Assembly: GCF_002532535.1 (NCBI RefSeq) | Contig: NZ_NQWI01000021.1 | Location: 1 to 61,144, forward strand | Length of the DNA: 61,144 nt | DNA from: Candidatus Viridilinea mediisalina | GTDB taxonomy: Bacteria > Chloroflexota > Chloroflexia > Chloroflexales > Chloroflexaceae | Direction: 5' to 3' | In this document: piece after piece, positions 45,483 through 54,397 of the stretch | Numbering within the stretch: the first letter of the stretch is position 1 | How the letters are laid out: each line of letters starts with the position of its first letter | The notes under the pieces: model-generated | What the model was told of the DNA's origin: nothing | Database searches by the model: none | The model's input: the letters and a program-made list of their open reading frames with translations, nothing else | Translations under genes and position numbers: made by a program

Positions 45483-45832
45483 GAAGCAGGAAGCAGGAAG
45501 CAGGAAGCAGGAATTTTTAAGTATCCCAGCAGCCTGTCATGCTGAATAGTACATTATGGGCGGGCATCGTAGTGCCGACGTTAGTCGGCTGAGGTCTTTG
45601 CCATCGATGAGAAGCCGACAGGCATCGTAGTGCCGACGTTAGTCGGCTGAGGTCTTTGCCATCGATGGGAAGCCGACAGGCATCGTAGTGCCGACGTTAG
45701 TCGGCTGAGGTCTTTGCCATCGATGGGAAGCCGACTAACGTCGGCACTACCTACGGCGCACACATGAACGTTCCTACGAACCTTCGCTCAGGGTGGCAAA
45801 GCAACGGGGCAATCAACAACATCCGCTTCCCT
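45483..45832. repeat. Left copy of ~300-bp repeat D, with 58-bp triplication
   Basis: Starts with four GGAAGCA heptamers, then AAGTATCCCAGCAGCCTGTC. Three exact-period 58-bp units follow (45563, 45621, 45679; each with GTAGTGCCGACGTTAGTCGG). It ends with CACATGAACGTTCCTACGAA and GGGGCAATCAACAACATCCG. The inverted counterpart is at 57779-58090. I see no gene in this stretch. Confidence 0.88.
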
Positions 45833-45860
45833 TAAAACGTTGGATAAACGAACACGATGT

Positions 45861-46130
45861 TCATCTTCCTTCGATCATCGCTTGGCGTTGTTGCCGATCA
45901 TCCAATAGTTGGTTTGTGACGCTTGGAGCAGCAGGGCCAAGTGCTTCGATGCTTTGCCAAAAAGCCTCCAGTTTTGCCCAAGAGTCCGTCGATGACAGTG
46001 CAGCTTTGGGTAACTCTGTGGTGCGAAGTGCTGGCGCAATGCGCTCAGTTAGATAGGCGATGAGTTGTATCTGCTCCAAAGGCGTAAGTTCCGTTGCAAG
46101 TTGTTGGACGGTGTCTAAGGTTGTCGTCAT
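45861..46130 (-). CDS. Small antitoxin-like protein, apparently orphan
   Basis: 89 residues: helical N-terminus (TTTLDTVQQLATELTPLEQI), then IQLIAYLTERI and a C-terminal VTNQLLDDRQQRQAMIEGR tail. Such proteins often precede PIN- or RelE-type toxins, but the downstream DNA is repeat, with no toxin frame. ATG 46130 has AGGAGG eight bases upstream; the longer frame to 46277 passes through a palindrome. The assignment is by pattern resemblance only. Confidence 0.6.
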   Translation of the reverse strand: MTTTLDTVQQLATELTPLEQIQLIAYLTERIAPALRTTELPKAALSSTDSWAKLEAFWQSIEALGPAAPSVTNQLLDDRQQRQAMIEGR

Positions 46131-46146
46131 AATTGACCTCCTGTGC

Positions 46147-46256
46147 TTAGGTAAGGATCGCGAAGAAGTTCTAGGCCGCGTCGCGGTGGCTTCGACATGC
46201 TCAGCCACCGCGACGCCTCGTCTACGAACCCAAGACTTCTTCGCGCTAACACAAAT
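46147..46256. repeat. Palindromic REP-like element
   Basis: GCGTCGCGGTGGCTTCGACA through TGCTCAGCCACCGCGACGC is a near-perfect palindrome, bounded by CGCGAAGAAG and CTTCTTCGCG. The right end GACTTCTTCGCGCTAACA matches 146-163 near the window start. Confidence 0.85.
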
Positions 46257-46263
46257 TCTCAGA

Positions 46264-46803
46264 TTATTCACGACCACTCAAGACACTAATCGTCAGCACC
46301 TTCGCCTGCTGAGTGCCGCTGTTGACCCAACTATGGGCTACGTCATCACGGTAGAAGAGGGTGTCACCACTGTGCAGTTCATACTCCTCATCGCCCAGTT
46401 GGTAGCGCAATGAGCCTTCGAGGACGAGCAGCATCTGGCCGCCACGACTGGAGAAGCCCTGCTGCCCACTGCCGGGGATCGCTTCGATCAGACGTGCTTC
46501 CAGGTCGCCGTTGGGTGGCAACAATGAGAAGACTTGCACCGGCGCGTCATCGAGACTCAGCCGTACCCGTTCGTGCGGGCGTACCGTCTGGCCGATTTGC
46601 TGACTATCTTCACCCTCGAAAAAATGGGTCATTTGTATACTAAAAAACTGCGCTAGTTTACGCAGATTTGCTACCGAAATATTCACCTTGTCGCGCTCTA
46701 GCCGACTTAGAAACGAAGGGGTAAGCCCCGATCCTTCAGAGACCTCTTGTAGCGTAAGGCCGCGCTCTTGGCGCAACCGTCCGATCTTTTGCCCGAGTGA
46801 CAT
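46264..46803 (-). CDS. XRE-cupin transcriptional regulator
   Basis: 179 residues. An N-terminal HTH_3 (IGRLRQERGLTLQEVSEGSG, PSFLSRLERDKVNISVANL) is followed by a cupin_2 domain (about 105-175: GQMLLVLEGSLRYQLGDEEY, YELHSGDTLFYRDDVAHSW). This architecture is typical of PuuR-like regulators that sense small metabolites. ATG 46803 follows TAGGAG-like bases. A strong promoter lies at 46870-46899, and its -35 is one arm of a palindrome, a plausible autoregulatory site. Confidence 0.9.
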   Translation of the reverse strand: MSLGQKIGRLRQERGLTLQEVSEGSGLTPSFLSRLERDKVNISVANLRKLAQFFSIQMTHFFEGEDSQQIGQTVRPHERVRLSLDDAPVQVFSLLPPNGDLEARLIEAIPGSGQQGFSSRGGQMLLVLEGSLRYQLGDEEYELHSGDTLFYRDDVAHSWVNSGTQQAKVLTISVLSGRE

Positions 46804-46869
46804 AGGAGATCACTTTCTCATGTCCGGCTTTGCCGTCAATCCACAGGTACAAAAATTTGCCGATTTTGT

Positions 46870-46899
46870 ATTATACGCCAAAAAGAATCACCAAGTCAA
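46870..46899 (-). promoter_or_regulatory. Promoter of the XRE-cupin gene
   Basis: On the minus strand TTGACT (46899-46894), an 18-bp spacer and TATAAT (46875-46870). Confidence 0.7.
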
Positions 46900-46930
46900 G
46901 GAATTGCACAGCTTGACTTAGTGATTTTTT
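46886..46930. terminator. Palindrome acting as likely terminator for the FHA-ABC gene
   Basis: AATCACCAAGTCAAG pairs with CTTGACTTAGTGATT (one mismatch) and is followed by T-runs on both strands. It lies about 70 bp past the stop of the FHA-ABC gene and overlaps the -35 of the next promoter. Confidence 0.6.
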
Positions 46931-46999
46931 TCGCGTCCCTATGGTATTTTCGTAAGATGCTAGGCGATCATTGCAAAGGGTTTTTTAGCAAATTTTTAC

Positions 47000-49588
47000 C
47001 TATAAGACACGATCGCGCTTCTTCAAACCCCAGCCGGTTAAGCCAAGGCATGCGACACTAAAGGCAATCAGCGCGGTCCAACGGCTCAAGAGATGGCCTG
47101 CGGTGTAGGTGAAGGAGTCTTCGCTACTGAGAAAGGCGGGGGTGCAGCCCGGCGGCACGCTGCCACGGTTGTCCAAGTTGGGCATGTTGCAGAGGCTGTT
47201 GAGATCGAAGCTGGTACCGAGCGCATCCATGGCCCAACGGCTGATGGTGAGCCATGAGAGTGGCGTGGCAAAGCCTTCAATGTTGAAGATCAGACCCGCA
47301 AAGAGGATTTGTGGAATCAGGGCCAAGGGCACAATGCTGATCGCTCGGTCACCACTGGCCGAGAAGGCACTAATTACAAGTCCCAAGGCCATGCCTGCAA
47401 ATGAGGTGAGCATCAGGGTGATGAAGGTCTCGACAAAGGGTGAGAAGAGCAAGCCTGTGTCGGCGAAGAAGTCAATGCGGAGCGCTACGACGCCAAGCAT
47501 CAGCAAGGTTTGTACCAAAATCAGGAGGCTCAGTACGGTCACCTTTGAGCCTATGTAGGGGACGATCCGCAGGTTCACAAGCCGTTCGCGTTGGTAGATC
47601 GCCTCCTCTTTGACGATCTCGCGGGCAGAGTTGATAATCCCAAACCAGACGCTGACGGTGGCCAACATGAAGAGCACTTTTTTGGCCTCGCCGCGCTGGA
47701 TCAGGTCGGCGGCCTGGGCGCCTGTTAGGGCGTCGCTGCGGGCCACCAGCAGCAATAGCAGCGCAATCAAGGGCGCTTGGAAGAGCAAGATCATCAGGTT
47801 GCGCCGATCCTGGAGGGTTAGGTCGAGGTAGCGGCGCGTGAGCAGGATGAATTGGCGGATGGGCGAATCTTTACGTACACTGGCGCTGGTGTCGTTGCCA
47901 CGCACCACCGGGCCGGGCGGGGTCTCGGCCAAGCGTTCTGCCACGTAGCGCCGATATTGCGGGCTCTTGCGGTATTTGCGCTCCCACAACTCGGCCAAGG
48001 TAGGCGGGCCTTGGGCCTGTGGATTGGCCTGTTGCCACTCCGCGTATTCCGCCTGCAACTCGCGCTGTACAATCGGATTATTCGCCTCACCCGGCCCCTC
48101 TAGGCGCGTGTAGATGTCTGCAAAGTCGCCACTGGTGACGTTGAAGAAGCCTAATGCTTCTGTCGGAGGCCCGAAGTAGACCATGCGCCCGGCAGCCATA
48201 AAGACCACATGGTCGCACACGGTAATATTGGCGGTCGCATGGGTTACTAACACCACCGTGCGCCCACTGTCGGCCAATTGGCGCAGGGTATACATCATCT
48301 TCTTTTCGAGACCAGGATCAAGCCCGCTGGTGGGCTCGTCAAGGAAGAAGAGGCTCGGATCGGCCAAGAGTTCGGCGCCGATGCTGACGCGCTTGCGCTG
48401 GCCCCCAGAGAGGCTCTCGATCATCTTGGTACGGTGGGCGCCCATCTCTACATCGTCCAGCACGCGGTTGACCCGATCACCCAATTCGCTCGACGCGGTA
48501 TCGGCGGGTAGGCGCAGGCGCGCCGCATAGCGCAAGGCCCGATCTACCGGCAGGGTCTGGTGCAGGATGTCGTCTTGGGGCACATAGCCCAAGAGGTCGC
48601 GGTAACTGGCAAAATTGCGGTAGAAGTCGTCGCCATTGACCAGCACGCGCCCACCGTTGGCGGGAGCATAGCCACAGAGCGCCTTCATCAGCGTACTCTT
48701 GCCCGTGCCCGAACCACCCACCAGCGCCACAAACTCGCGCGGGGCAATCCCCATCGAGACCTCTTGCAGGATCGTGAGGCTCTGGCTGCCCTTGCGTACC
48801 GTGCGCGAAATCGCGTGCGCGTCAATCCGCATCGCGCCCCGCTGGTCATACTCGGCCAGCACGCCCGGACTATAGACAAACTTAAAGGCCCCAATCTGGA
48901 TCACATCGCCCGGCTTGAGCGGGTGGGTACTGGTGAGCCGTTGGCCATTGACGAAGGTTCCGTTGCTAGAACCAGCATCACGCAGTAACAAACCAGCGGG
49001 AGTACGGTCAATCTGGGCATGAAAGCGGGAAACCTGGGGATTATCGAGGGTAATATCGCAACCAACGCGCCCAATCGTAATCTGGGGATCGTTGGGGTCA
49101 AGTTCATAACGGTGCGAAACCTGGCCCGCCTGGGGCGTCCGCGCCACCATCGGGTTGCGGTAGGTCAACGTCACAAAACTGCCGGTCGCGGGGTCGCCAA
49201 TGCGGATCGCATCGCCATCAGCCAACTCATGGTTGCCGATGCGCTGTCCGGCAAACAGCATCCCATTGGTCGAGCCAACATCCACAATGCGGTGGCCTTG
49301 ACCCGTCGGTTCGATGCGGGCATGGTGACCACTCACAAAGCGTGAACTGAGTACGAGATCATTATCGGCAGCACGCCCCAAGCTCACCGGCTTAGGACCA
49401 AGGGCCACAATCTGCATCTGGCCCTCTTCCTGCACCTGTAGGGTTGGCCCCAAACCAACCGTAGGCGGTGCAGCACCGGCACTCTGCACACGCGTAGGTT
49501 GCTCACGACCACACGATGGGCAGAAACGAGCCCCCGCACGGGCAAGGGGCGCTTGGCAGTGGGCGCAATTGGGCAGGTTTGACGACAT
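47000..49588 (-). CDS. Zn-ribbon, double-FHA ABC exporter (ABCG-like)
   Basis: 862 residues in one chain. Zn ribbon (about 8-30, CAHCQ...FCPSCG); two FHA domains (about 60-135 with SRFVSGHHARIE, and 150-220 with NPQVSRFHAQID and SSNGTFVNGQR). The ABC ATPase has GGSGTGKST, LSGGQRKRVSIG and LFFLDEPTSGLD. A C-terminal ABC2 membrane domain (about 590-855) has six helices. The NBD-TMD order is that of ABCG half-transporters, which dimerise. FHA domains bind phospho-Thr, so the divergent kinase/phosphatase operon likely controls or recruits it (inference). GAGGAGG is seven bases before ATG 49588. Confidence 0.92.
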   Translation of the reverse strand: MSSNLPNCAHCQAPLARAGARFCPSCGREQPTRVQSAGAAPPTVGLGPTLQVQEEGQMQIVALGPKPVSLGRAADNDLVLSSRFVSGHHARIEPTGQGHRIVDVGSTNGMLFAGQRIGNHELADGDAIRIGDPATGSFVTLTYRNPMVARTPQAGQVSHRYELDPNDPQITIGRVGCDITLDNPQVSRFHAQIDRTPAGLLLRDAGSSNGTFVNGQRLTSTHPLKPGDVIQIGAFKFVYSPGVLAEYDQRGAMRIDAHAISRTVRKGSQSLTILQEVSMGIAPREFVALVGGSGTGKSTLMKALCGYAPANGGRVLVNGDDFYRNFASYRDLLGYVPQDDILHQTLPVDRALRYAARLRLPADTASSELGDRVNRVLDDVEMGAHRTKMIESLSGGQRKRVSIGAELLADPSLFFLDEPTSGLDPGLEKKMMYTLRQLADSGRTVVLVTHATANITVCDHVVFMAAGRMVYFGPPTEALGFFNVTSGDFADIYTRLEGPGEANNPIVQRELQAEYAEWQQANPQAQGPPTLAELWERKYRKSPQYRRYVAERLAETPPGPVVRGNDTSASVRKDSPIRQFILLTRRYLDLTLQDRRNLMILLFQAPLIALLLLLVARSDALTGAQAADLIQRGEAKKVLFMLATVSVWFGIINSAREIVKEEAIYQRERLVNLRIVPYIGSKVTVLSLLILVQTLLMLGVVALRIDFFADTGLLFSPFVETFITLMLTSFAGMALGLVISAFSASGDRAISIVPLALIPQILFAGLIFNIEGFATPLSWLTISRWAMDALGTSFDLNSLCNMPNLDNRGSVPPGCTPAFLSSEDSFTYTAGHLLSRWTALIAFSVACLGLTGWGLKKRDRVL

Positions 49589-49922
49589 GGGGCAGCCTCC
49601 TCGTGGTAGCAAGAGCTGAGAGCTGGAAGATGTTTTCAGGTAGCGTTTTGCAGAGGTACAGAAGAGGTACAGAGTTGTTCACCACAGAGGCACAGAGGAC
49701 ACAGAGAGGTTATAACAGAGCTGTTCTAGGGGTGAACACAACGAAGGTTGCTCGCCCTCCCAACCTCAAAACCTCTGTGTTCTCTGTGCCTCTGTGGTAA
49801 ATAACTCTGTATCTCTCACTCCCATCCCCTATGCTCCATGCTATAATTCACTTGGCTTTTAGTATAACAGGTGGCTATGACCAAACTGCCTCCGGGGTTG
49901 GTCAAAGCTAGGGGGTGTCCCC
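49589..49922. repeat. Divergent gap with inverted CACAGAGG-type repeats
   Basis: CACCACAGAGGCACAGAGGA (49680 on) and AACCTCTGTGTTCTCTGTGC (49771 on) are inverted partners about 90 bp apart. A TATAAT at 49842-49847 without a good -35 may serve the phosphatase operon. Confidence 0.7.
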
Positions 49923-51179
49923 TTGACCGAAGAGGGTGTTCAAGCCTGTGGAACTTGTGGTACCTTGCTCACGGCGGGTGTGCGCTTTTGCACACGTTGC
50001 GGTGCGGCGGTGGCTGACCATGCCGAGAAGATTGCCCTGACCGGCAGCCGTCGCCTCCATCCTTCCGCAGATACCTTGAGCCTGCGTGAGTTGCTGGCAG
50101 TCGTTGAGTCGGGCGTACTCTACTGGCGGCGACGGCTCGAATCGGAAGAAGGGGTGGCCCGTCAACGGGCGGCTATCGCCATCAAGGAGCTCTCGCAGAT
50201 TCTTGATAGTCTGGCTACCCAGATCGCGCAGGGGCGCGAAACCGTCCGCATTAGCGCCGATTTGCCGCCGCAGCGCGTTGCGCCCCACGCATGTGCCCGC
50301 TGTGGCCGTGGTAACCGCGAGTTTGCCAAATATTGTATCGCCTGTGGCGCCCCGCTACAGGCTGGCCTGCGCTCCGCTCCGAGCAAGCCGCCGTCGCTGA
50401 ATATCAAGATCGCGGGGCGCAGCGACGTGGGCCGCGTGCGTGAACTCAATGAAGACACCTTCTACGCGGGTGAGTTTGCCCGCAGCGATGGCACCGTCGG
50501 CATCCTGTTGCTCGTTGCCGACGGAATGGGTGGCCACCAAGCCGGTGAAGTCGCCTCCGCCCTCGCCCGCGATGGCCTCAAACAGACCCTGACGAACGCT
50601 TTGAGTAGTGGGGTGCCCAAGAACGACGATGATGCGACATGGCACGCACTGCTCACCCAGGCGGTGACGAGTGCCAATCAGCAGATCTATAGCCACGGGC
50701 AGCACTATGGGCAGCAGGGCGGGATAGGAACCACGCTCACCGCCGCAGTGATTGTGGATGGTCGCGCCCATATTGCCCACGTCGGTGATAGCCGTGCCTA
50801 CCTTATCAATGCCCAAGGGCTGACTGATGAGGGGCGCACATGGAATCCCTTGACCAGTGACCATAGCTTGGTGGCGCGGCTGGTGGATATTGGTCAACTT
50901 ACGCCCGCCCAAGCGCGTAGCCATCCCCAACGCAATGTTGTATATCGTTCGCTCGGCAGCGATGCTAGGGTTGAAGTTGATACCCTGAGCCAAGCGTTGG
51001 CCCCCGGCGATCAACTGCTGCTCTGCTCCGACGGGCTGACCGGCTATGTTGAGGATGAGGAGTTGGCCGCAGTGCTCCTGGCCGAAGCCAGTGCCGACCG
51101 CGCCTGTGAGCGGCTGATTGCGCTGGCCAATCAACGGGGAGGCTCCGACAATATTACTATAGTGATTGCTCGGGTATAA
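49923..51179 (+). CDS. Zn-ribbon PP2C-type Ser/Thr phosphatase 1
   Basis: 418 residues. One Zn ribbon (about 9-31, CGTCG...FCTRCG), a helical segment with SLRELLAVVESGVLYWRRRL, a second ribbon (about 121-145, CARCG...YCIACG), then a complete PP2C domain: GRVRELNEDTFY, LLVADGMGGHQAGE, HVGDSRAYLI, LLLCSDGLTGY and GGSDNITIVI, with all metal Asp residues. No membrane segment. Start TTG 49923 has AGGGGG a few bases upstream; ATG starts are absent. First gene of an operon with a second phosphatase and a kinase. Confidence 0.9.
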   Translation: MTEEGVQACGTCGTLLTAGVRFCTRCGAAVADHAEKIALTGSRRLHPSADTLSLRELLAVVESGVLYWRRRLESEEGVARQRAAIAIKELSQILDSLATQIAQGRETVRISADLPPQRVAPHACARCGRGNREFAKYCIACGAPLQAGLRSAPSKPPSLNIKIAGRSDVGRVRELNEDTFYAGEFARSDGTVGILLLVADGMGGHQAGEVASALARDGLKQTLTNALSSGVPKNDDDATWHALLTQAVTSANQQIYSHGQHYGQQGGIGTTLTAAVIVDGRAHIAHVGDSRAYLINAQGLTDEGRTWNPLTSDHSLVARLVDIGQLTPAQARSHPQRNVVYRSLGSDARVEVDTLSQALAPGDQLLLCSDGLTGYVEDEELAAVLLAEASADRACERLIALANQRGGSDNITIVIARV

Positions 51180-51195
51180 GGCAGAGGAATCGATC

Positions 51196-52944
51196 ATGCC
51201 CATCTGTACGCTCTGCGGCGAAGAGAACCGCGCCAGTGCCCGTTTTTGTTACAACTGTGCTGCGCCACTAACGGCCCCCCGCCCCAGTGAGGAGGACCAG
51301 CAGTGGCTGGCTGCCAATTTGTGCGCTGCTGACGCGAGCGCACCTGTGCCTAGCACCGGCAAGACCGGGCCGTTGCCTAGTCTGCCGGAGGAGGAAATAT
51401 CTATGGATCATCAGCCTACTCCGCCCCTCTTTGCCGGGCGCTTTGCGTTGCCTGAGGGTGACCACGAGGGCGTTTTGACGGTGGTTGATACGCAACCCTG
51501 GCGGCGCTGTTGGGCCTGTGGCTCGTCGGCCAATGAGTCTGGGGATACCTTCTGTAATGATTGTGGTGCCGCCCTGACTGAACGCGAGTACCAGGCTACG
51601 ATTTGTCCCACGGCAAGCCTCACGGGGGCGGCCCTGGTGGCGACGCTGACTGATGAGGCGGCCCGTGAGGTGCTGCCCCAGATTGCTGAACAGATGCAGG
51701 AGGAAGCGCAGGTTTTGACCCTGTTGCACGATAGTGGCCGCCCTGCTCTGGAACCGCCTTTGGATGAAACGACGGCCCTGATGGTTGGGGCGACCCTCGC
51801 GCAACTCGTAGATGTCTTGCACCAGAGTGAAATCGCCTTGGGCAGTGTAACCCCGGCTGACCTCGAGGCTGCACCGGGGGGCGTGCGCCTGCGTAGCGTA
51901 CCCAATCTGCGCCGCTTTAGCGCAGAGGAGCGCGCTGCCGCGGTGCAGTCCGATCTCACCGCCCTAGCCGAATTGCTCGAACAACTCACCGAAACCCCCC
52001 GCACCACCCAACGGCTCACCGAAGATGAAGCGCACCAAGCGATCAGTGCCAGCGATGATGGTCTGCTGGTGGTACTACGCCAGATTCGTACCGCTGAATT
52101 GGCCAGTGCCGATGCAATTAGCACGCGCCTGCGTGCGATCTTGGCTGATCGCACCGAACCGTTGGCTCTGCGCCATATTGTGGGGGCCTATACCGATACT
52201 GGGATTGTGCGTGATCACAACGAGGATAGCTTCCTGACCCTACAGCTTGGCCTCAACAATAGTAGCTACCTGCAACACTGGGGTATCTATATCGTCTCCG
52301 ATGGTATGGGTGGCCACGCCGCCGGCGAAGTTGCCAGTGGTATCGCTGTGCGTGCTACCGCTGAATTGCTGATGCACGAGTATCTTATTCAAGCAATGCA
52401 ACCCGATGTGCCCTTCAATCAACAGGCCGCGCAAGAGATCGTGCGTAAGGCGGTGCTGCGCGCCAATGATGCAATTGTCACCGAGAGCCGCAATCAGGGC
52501 AATGATATGGGCGCGACCATGACAATGGCGCTGGTGATTGGTGATCGCGCCATTATTGGGAATGTCGGCGACAGCCGGGGCTATATCTGCCGCGATGGCA
52601 AGTTGCAACGCATTACCAAAGACCACTCCTTGGTACAGCGGCTGGTTGACTTGGGCCAGATTAGCCTCGATGACATGTATTCCCACCCCCAGCGCAACGC
52701 CATCCTGCGCTCACTTGGCGACCGCGCCGAGGTCGAGGTGGATGTCTTTAGCGAACGGGTGCAACCCGGTGATCTGCTGATGATCTGCTCTGATGGCCAG
52801 TGGGAGATGACCCGCGACCCTGAGATGGAACGCATCATGGTGCGTGAGGAGGATCCTCAGAGCGCCTGTGAAATCCTAGTTGCAGCGGCCAATCAGGCTG
52901 GTGGTGAAGATAATATCGCCGTAATTCTGGTTAAATTCGCATGA
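51196..52944 (+). CDS. Zn-ribbon PP2C phosphatase 2 with pseudokinase-like segment
   Basis: 582 residues. Two Zn ribbons (about 4-25, CTLCG...FCYNC; 112-135, CWACG...FCNDCG) and a middle region (about 150-325). The middle reads like a decayed kinase C-lobe: LAQLVDVLHQSEIALGSVTP then GGVRLRSVPNLRRF, where HRDLKP and IDFG would be. The C-terminal PP2C is complete: GIVRDHNEDSFL, IVSDGMGGHAAGEVA, NVGDSRGYIC, LMICSDGQWE and GGEDNIAVIL. 16 bp after phosphatase 1. Its stop overlaps the kinase ATG (52941-52944), so expression is coupled. The pseudokinase reading is mine and needs structural support. Confidence 0.88.
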   Translation: MPICTLCGEENRASARFCYNCAAPLTAPRPSEEDQQWLAANLCAADASAPVPSTGKTGPLPSLPEEEISMDHQPTPPLFAGRFALPEGDHEGVLTVVDTQPWRRCWACGSSANESGDTFCNDCGAALTEREYQATICPTASLTGAALVATLTDEAAREVLPQIAEQMQEEAQVLTLLHDSGRPALEPPLDETTALMVGATLAQLVDVLHQSEIALGSVTPADLEAAPGGVRLRSVPNLRRFSAEERAAAVQSDLTALAELLEQLTETPRTTQRLTEDEAHQAISASDDGLLVVLRQIRTAELASADAISTRLRAILADRTEPLALRHIVGAYTDTGIVRDHNEDSFLTLQLGLNNSSYLQHWGIYIVSDGMGGHAAGEVASGIAVRATAELLMHEYLIQAMQPDVPFNQQAAQEIVRKAVLRANDAIVTESRNQGNDMGATMTMALVIGDRAIIGNVGDSRGYICRDGKLQRITKDHSLVQRLVDLGQISLDDMYSHPQRNAILRSLGDRAEVEVDVFSERVQPGDLLMICSDGQWEMTRDPEMERIMVREEDPQSACEILVAAANQAGGEDNIAVILVKFA

Positions 52945-54191
52945 ATCCTTGTCCAAACTGCACCAATCCGGTGGCGGAAGGGATTGCCTTCTGCCCAGAA
53001 TGTGGCGCACGGATTACCGCGCCAACCCTGGCGATACTCCAGAATCGCTACGAGCTCACCCAAAAGCTGGGCCAAGGGGGCATGGGCGCTGTCTTTCAGG
53101 CCAGTGATCGGCGCCTGAGTACGGTGCGCTGGGCGGTGAAGGAGCTAACCGACGCGCTGATCACTGATCCCCAAGAGCGTCAGCAAGCCTCCGAAGCCTT
53201 CCGGCGCGAAGCGGAACTCTTGGCCAGCCTCAAGCATCCCAACCTGCCCCGCGTAACCGACCACTTCACCGAGGATGGCAAGAGCTACCTCGTGATGGAG
53301 TTGGTTGAAGGGGAGAGCCTACAAAGCTTCATTCAGCGTGAAGGGTTGCCCCGTCCGCTGCCCGAAGTGTTCGCCTGGGTGGAACAACTCTGCGAGGTAT
53401 TGCACTACCTCCACAGCCAGCGCCCGCCGATCATCTTCCGCGACCTCAAGCCCTCCAACATCATGCTCACGCCCACGGGCCAACTTAAGCTGATTGACTT
53501 TGGGATTGCGCGCCTCTTCAAGCCGGGCCAAGCCGCCGATACGCAAGCCTTTGGCACCATGGGCTACAGTGCGCCCGAACAGTACGGGCGCGGCCAAACC
53601 GACCAGCGTTCCGACATCTATAGCCTCGCCGTGGTGATCCACCAACTCTTGACCGGCTACGACCCAAGCAACACACCCTTCCGCATCCCAGCGGCGGCCC
53701 AACTCAACCCCGCCGTGCCCACTGCCCTCTCAGAGGTTCTAGAGCGGGCCATGCACAACGACCGCGCCCAGCGCTTCGCCGACATCCCGGCCTTACGCGA
53801 AGCCTTACGCACCAGTGGCAACCTTAACCCCAACCCCAGCGTCGAAATACCAACACCCGCAGCGTCGCCCGCACCAGCACCAGAAGGAGGCATCAGCACC
53901 TCACGCATCGCCTTCTGGATGGGAGTGATCAGCATGGGATGGATGGTGCTTGCAATGGCTATGGTTTTGCTAGGTGAATTATCTGGTGGTGATGATAGTG
54001 CCTTAGCAGGCTTTGGGCTTCTGCTTGGCATGCCCCCATTGATCCTCGGACCAACTGCGGCGGTCTTTGCCATGATCAGCCTCTTCAAACCCCAATCCAC
54101 CCCGCAGAGTAAGCAGAATGCAGCCGTAGGCATTGCGGCAGGCGTCTTTACGACCTTTTTGTGTTGTGCCACCATGATGATGATCGTGTAG
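52941..54191 (+). CDS. Zn-ribbon Ser/Thr protein kinase, membrane-anchored
   Basis: 416 residues. N-terminal Zn ribbon (about 4-23, CPNCT...FCPECG); Hanks-type kinase (about 36-290) with LGQGGMGAVF, WAVKEL, IIFRDLKPSNIML, LIDFGIARLF and GTMGYSAPEQYG. The HRD His is replaced by Phe, but catalytic Asp and Asn are present, so it should be active. After a Pro/Ala linker come two hydrophobic segments (about 325-350 and 360-385, then 395-416) that would anchor it in the membrane. Third gene of the operon. A family A element follows. Confidence 0.92.
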   Translation: MNPCPNCTNPVAEGIAFCPECGARITAPTLAILQNRYELTQKLGQGGMGAVFQASDRRLSTVRWAVKELTDALITDPQERQQASEAFRREAELLASLKHPNLPRVTDHFTEDGKSYLVMELVEGESLQSFIQREGLPRPLPEVFAWVEQLCEVLHYLHSQRPPIIFRDLKPSNIMLTPTGQLKLIDFGIARLFKPGQAADTQAFGTMGYSAPEQYGRGQTDQRSDIYSLAVVIHQLLTGYDPSNTPFRIPAAAQLNPAVPTALSEVLERAMHNDRAQRFADIPALREALRTSGNLNPNPSVEIPTPAASPAPAPEGGISTSRIAFWMGVISMGWMVLAMAMVLLGELSGGDDSALAGFGLLLGMPPLILGPTAAVFAMISLFKPQSTPQSKQNAAVGIAAGVFTTFLCCATMMMIV

Positions 54192-54210
54192 GTGATGATT
54201 TCGGAAAGAA

Positions 54211-54319
54211 TCTTAGAAGCTGTCTGAAAAGCTAGGAGGCACACGCTGGAGTGCCGGCTTTAGCCGGCTAAAGCCGGCACTCCAACACCAAACCATAGAC
54301 TTTTCAGACAGCCTCTTAG
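54211..54319. mobile_element. MITE-like family A copy
   Basis: TCTTAGAAGCTGTCTGAAAA and CTTTTCAGACAGCCTCTTAG are 20-bp inverted termini around the GTGCCGGCTTTAGCCGGC palindrome. About 109 bp, between the kinase and vWA genes. Confidence 0.9.
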
Positions 54320-54397
54320 GAATGGTTTCAAAACCGCAAAGGAACGCACCAAAACAGCGGTGCCTTCGTCTCTCTCCCAAAACAAGGAGTAAAACAT

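Noticed and set aside
45563-45736. CRISPR-like array
   Set aside because: The three 58-bp units are contiguous identical tandem copies without unique spacers, and no cas gene is present.
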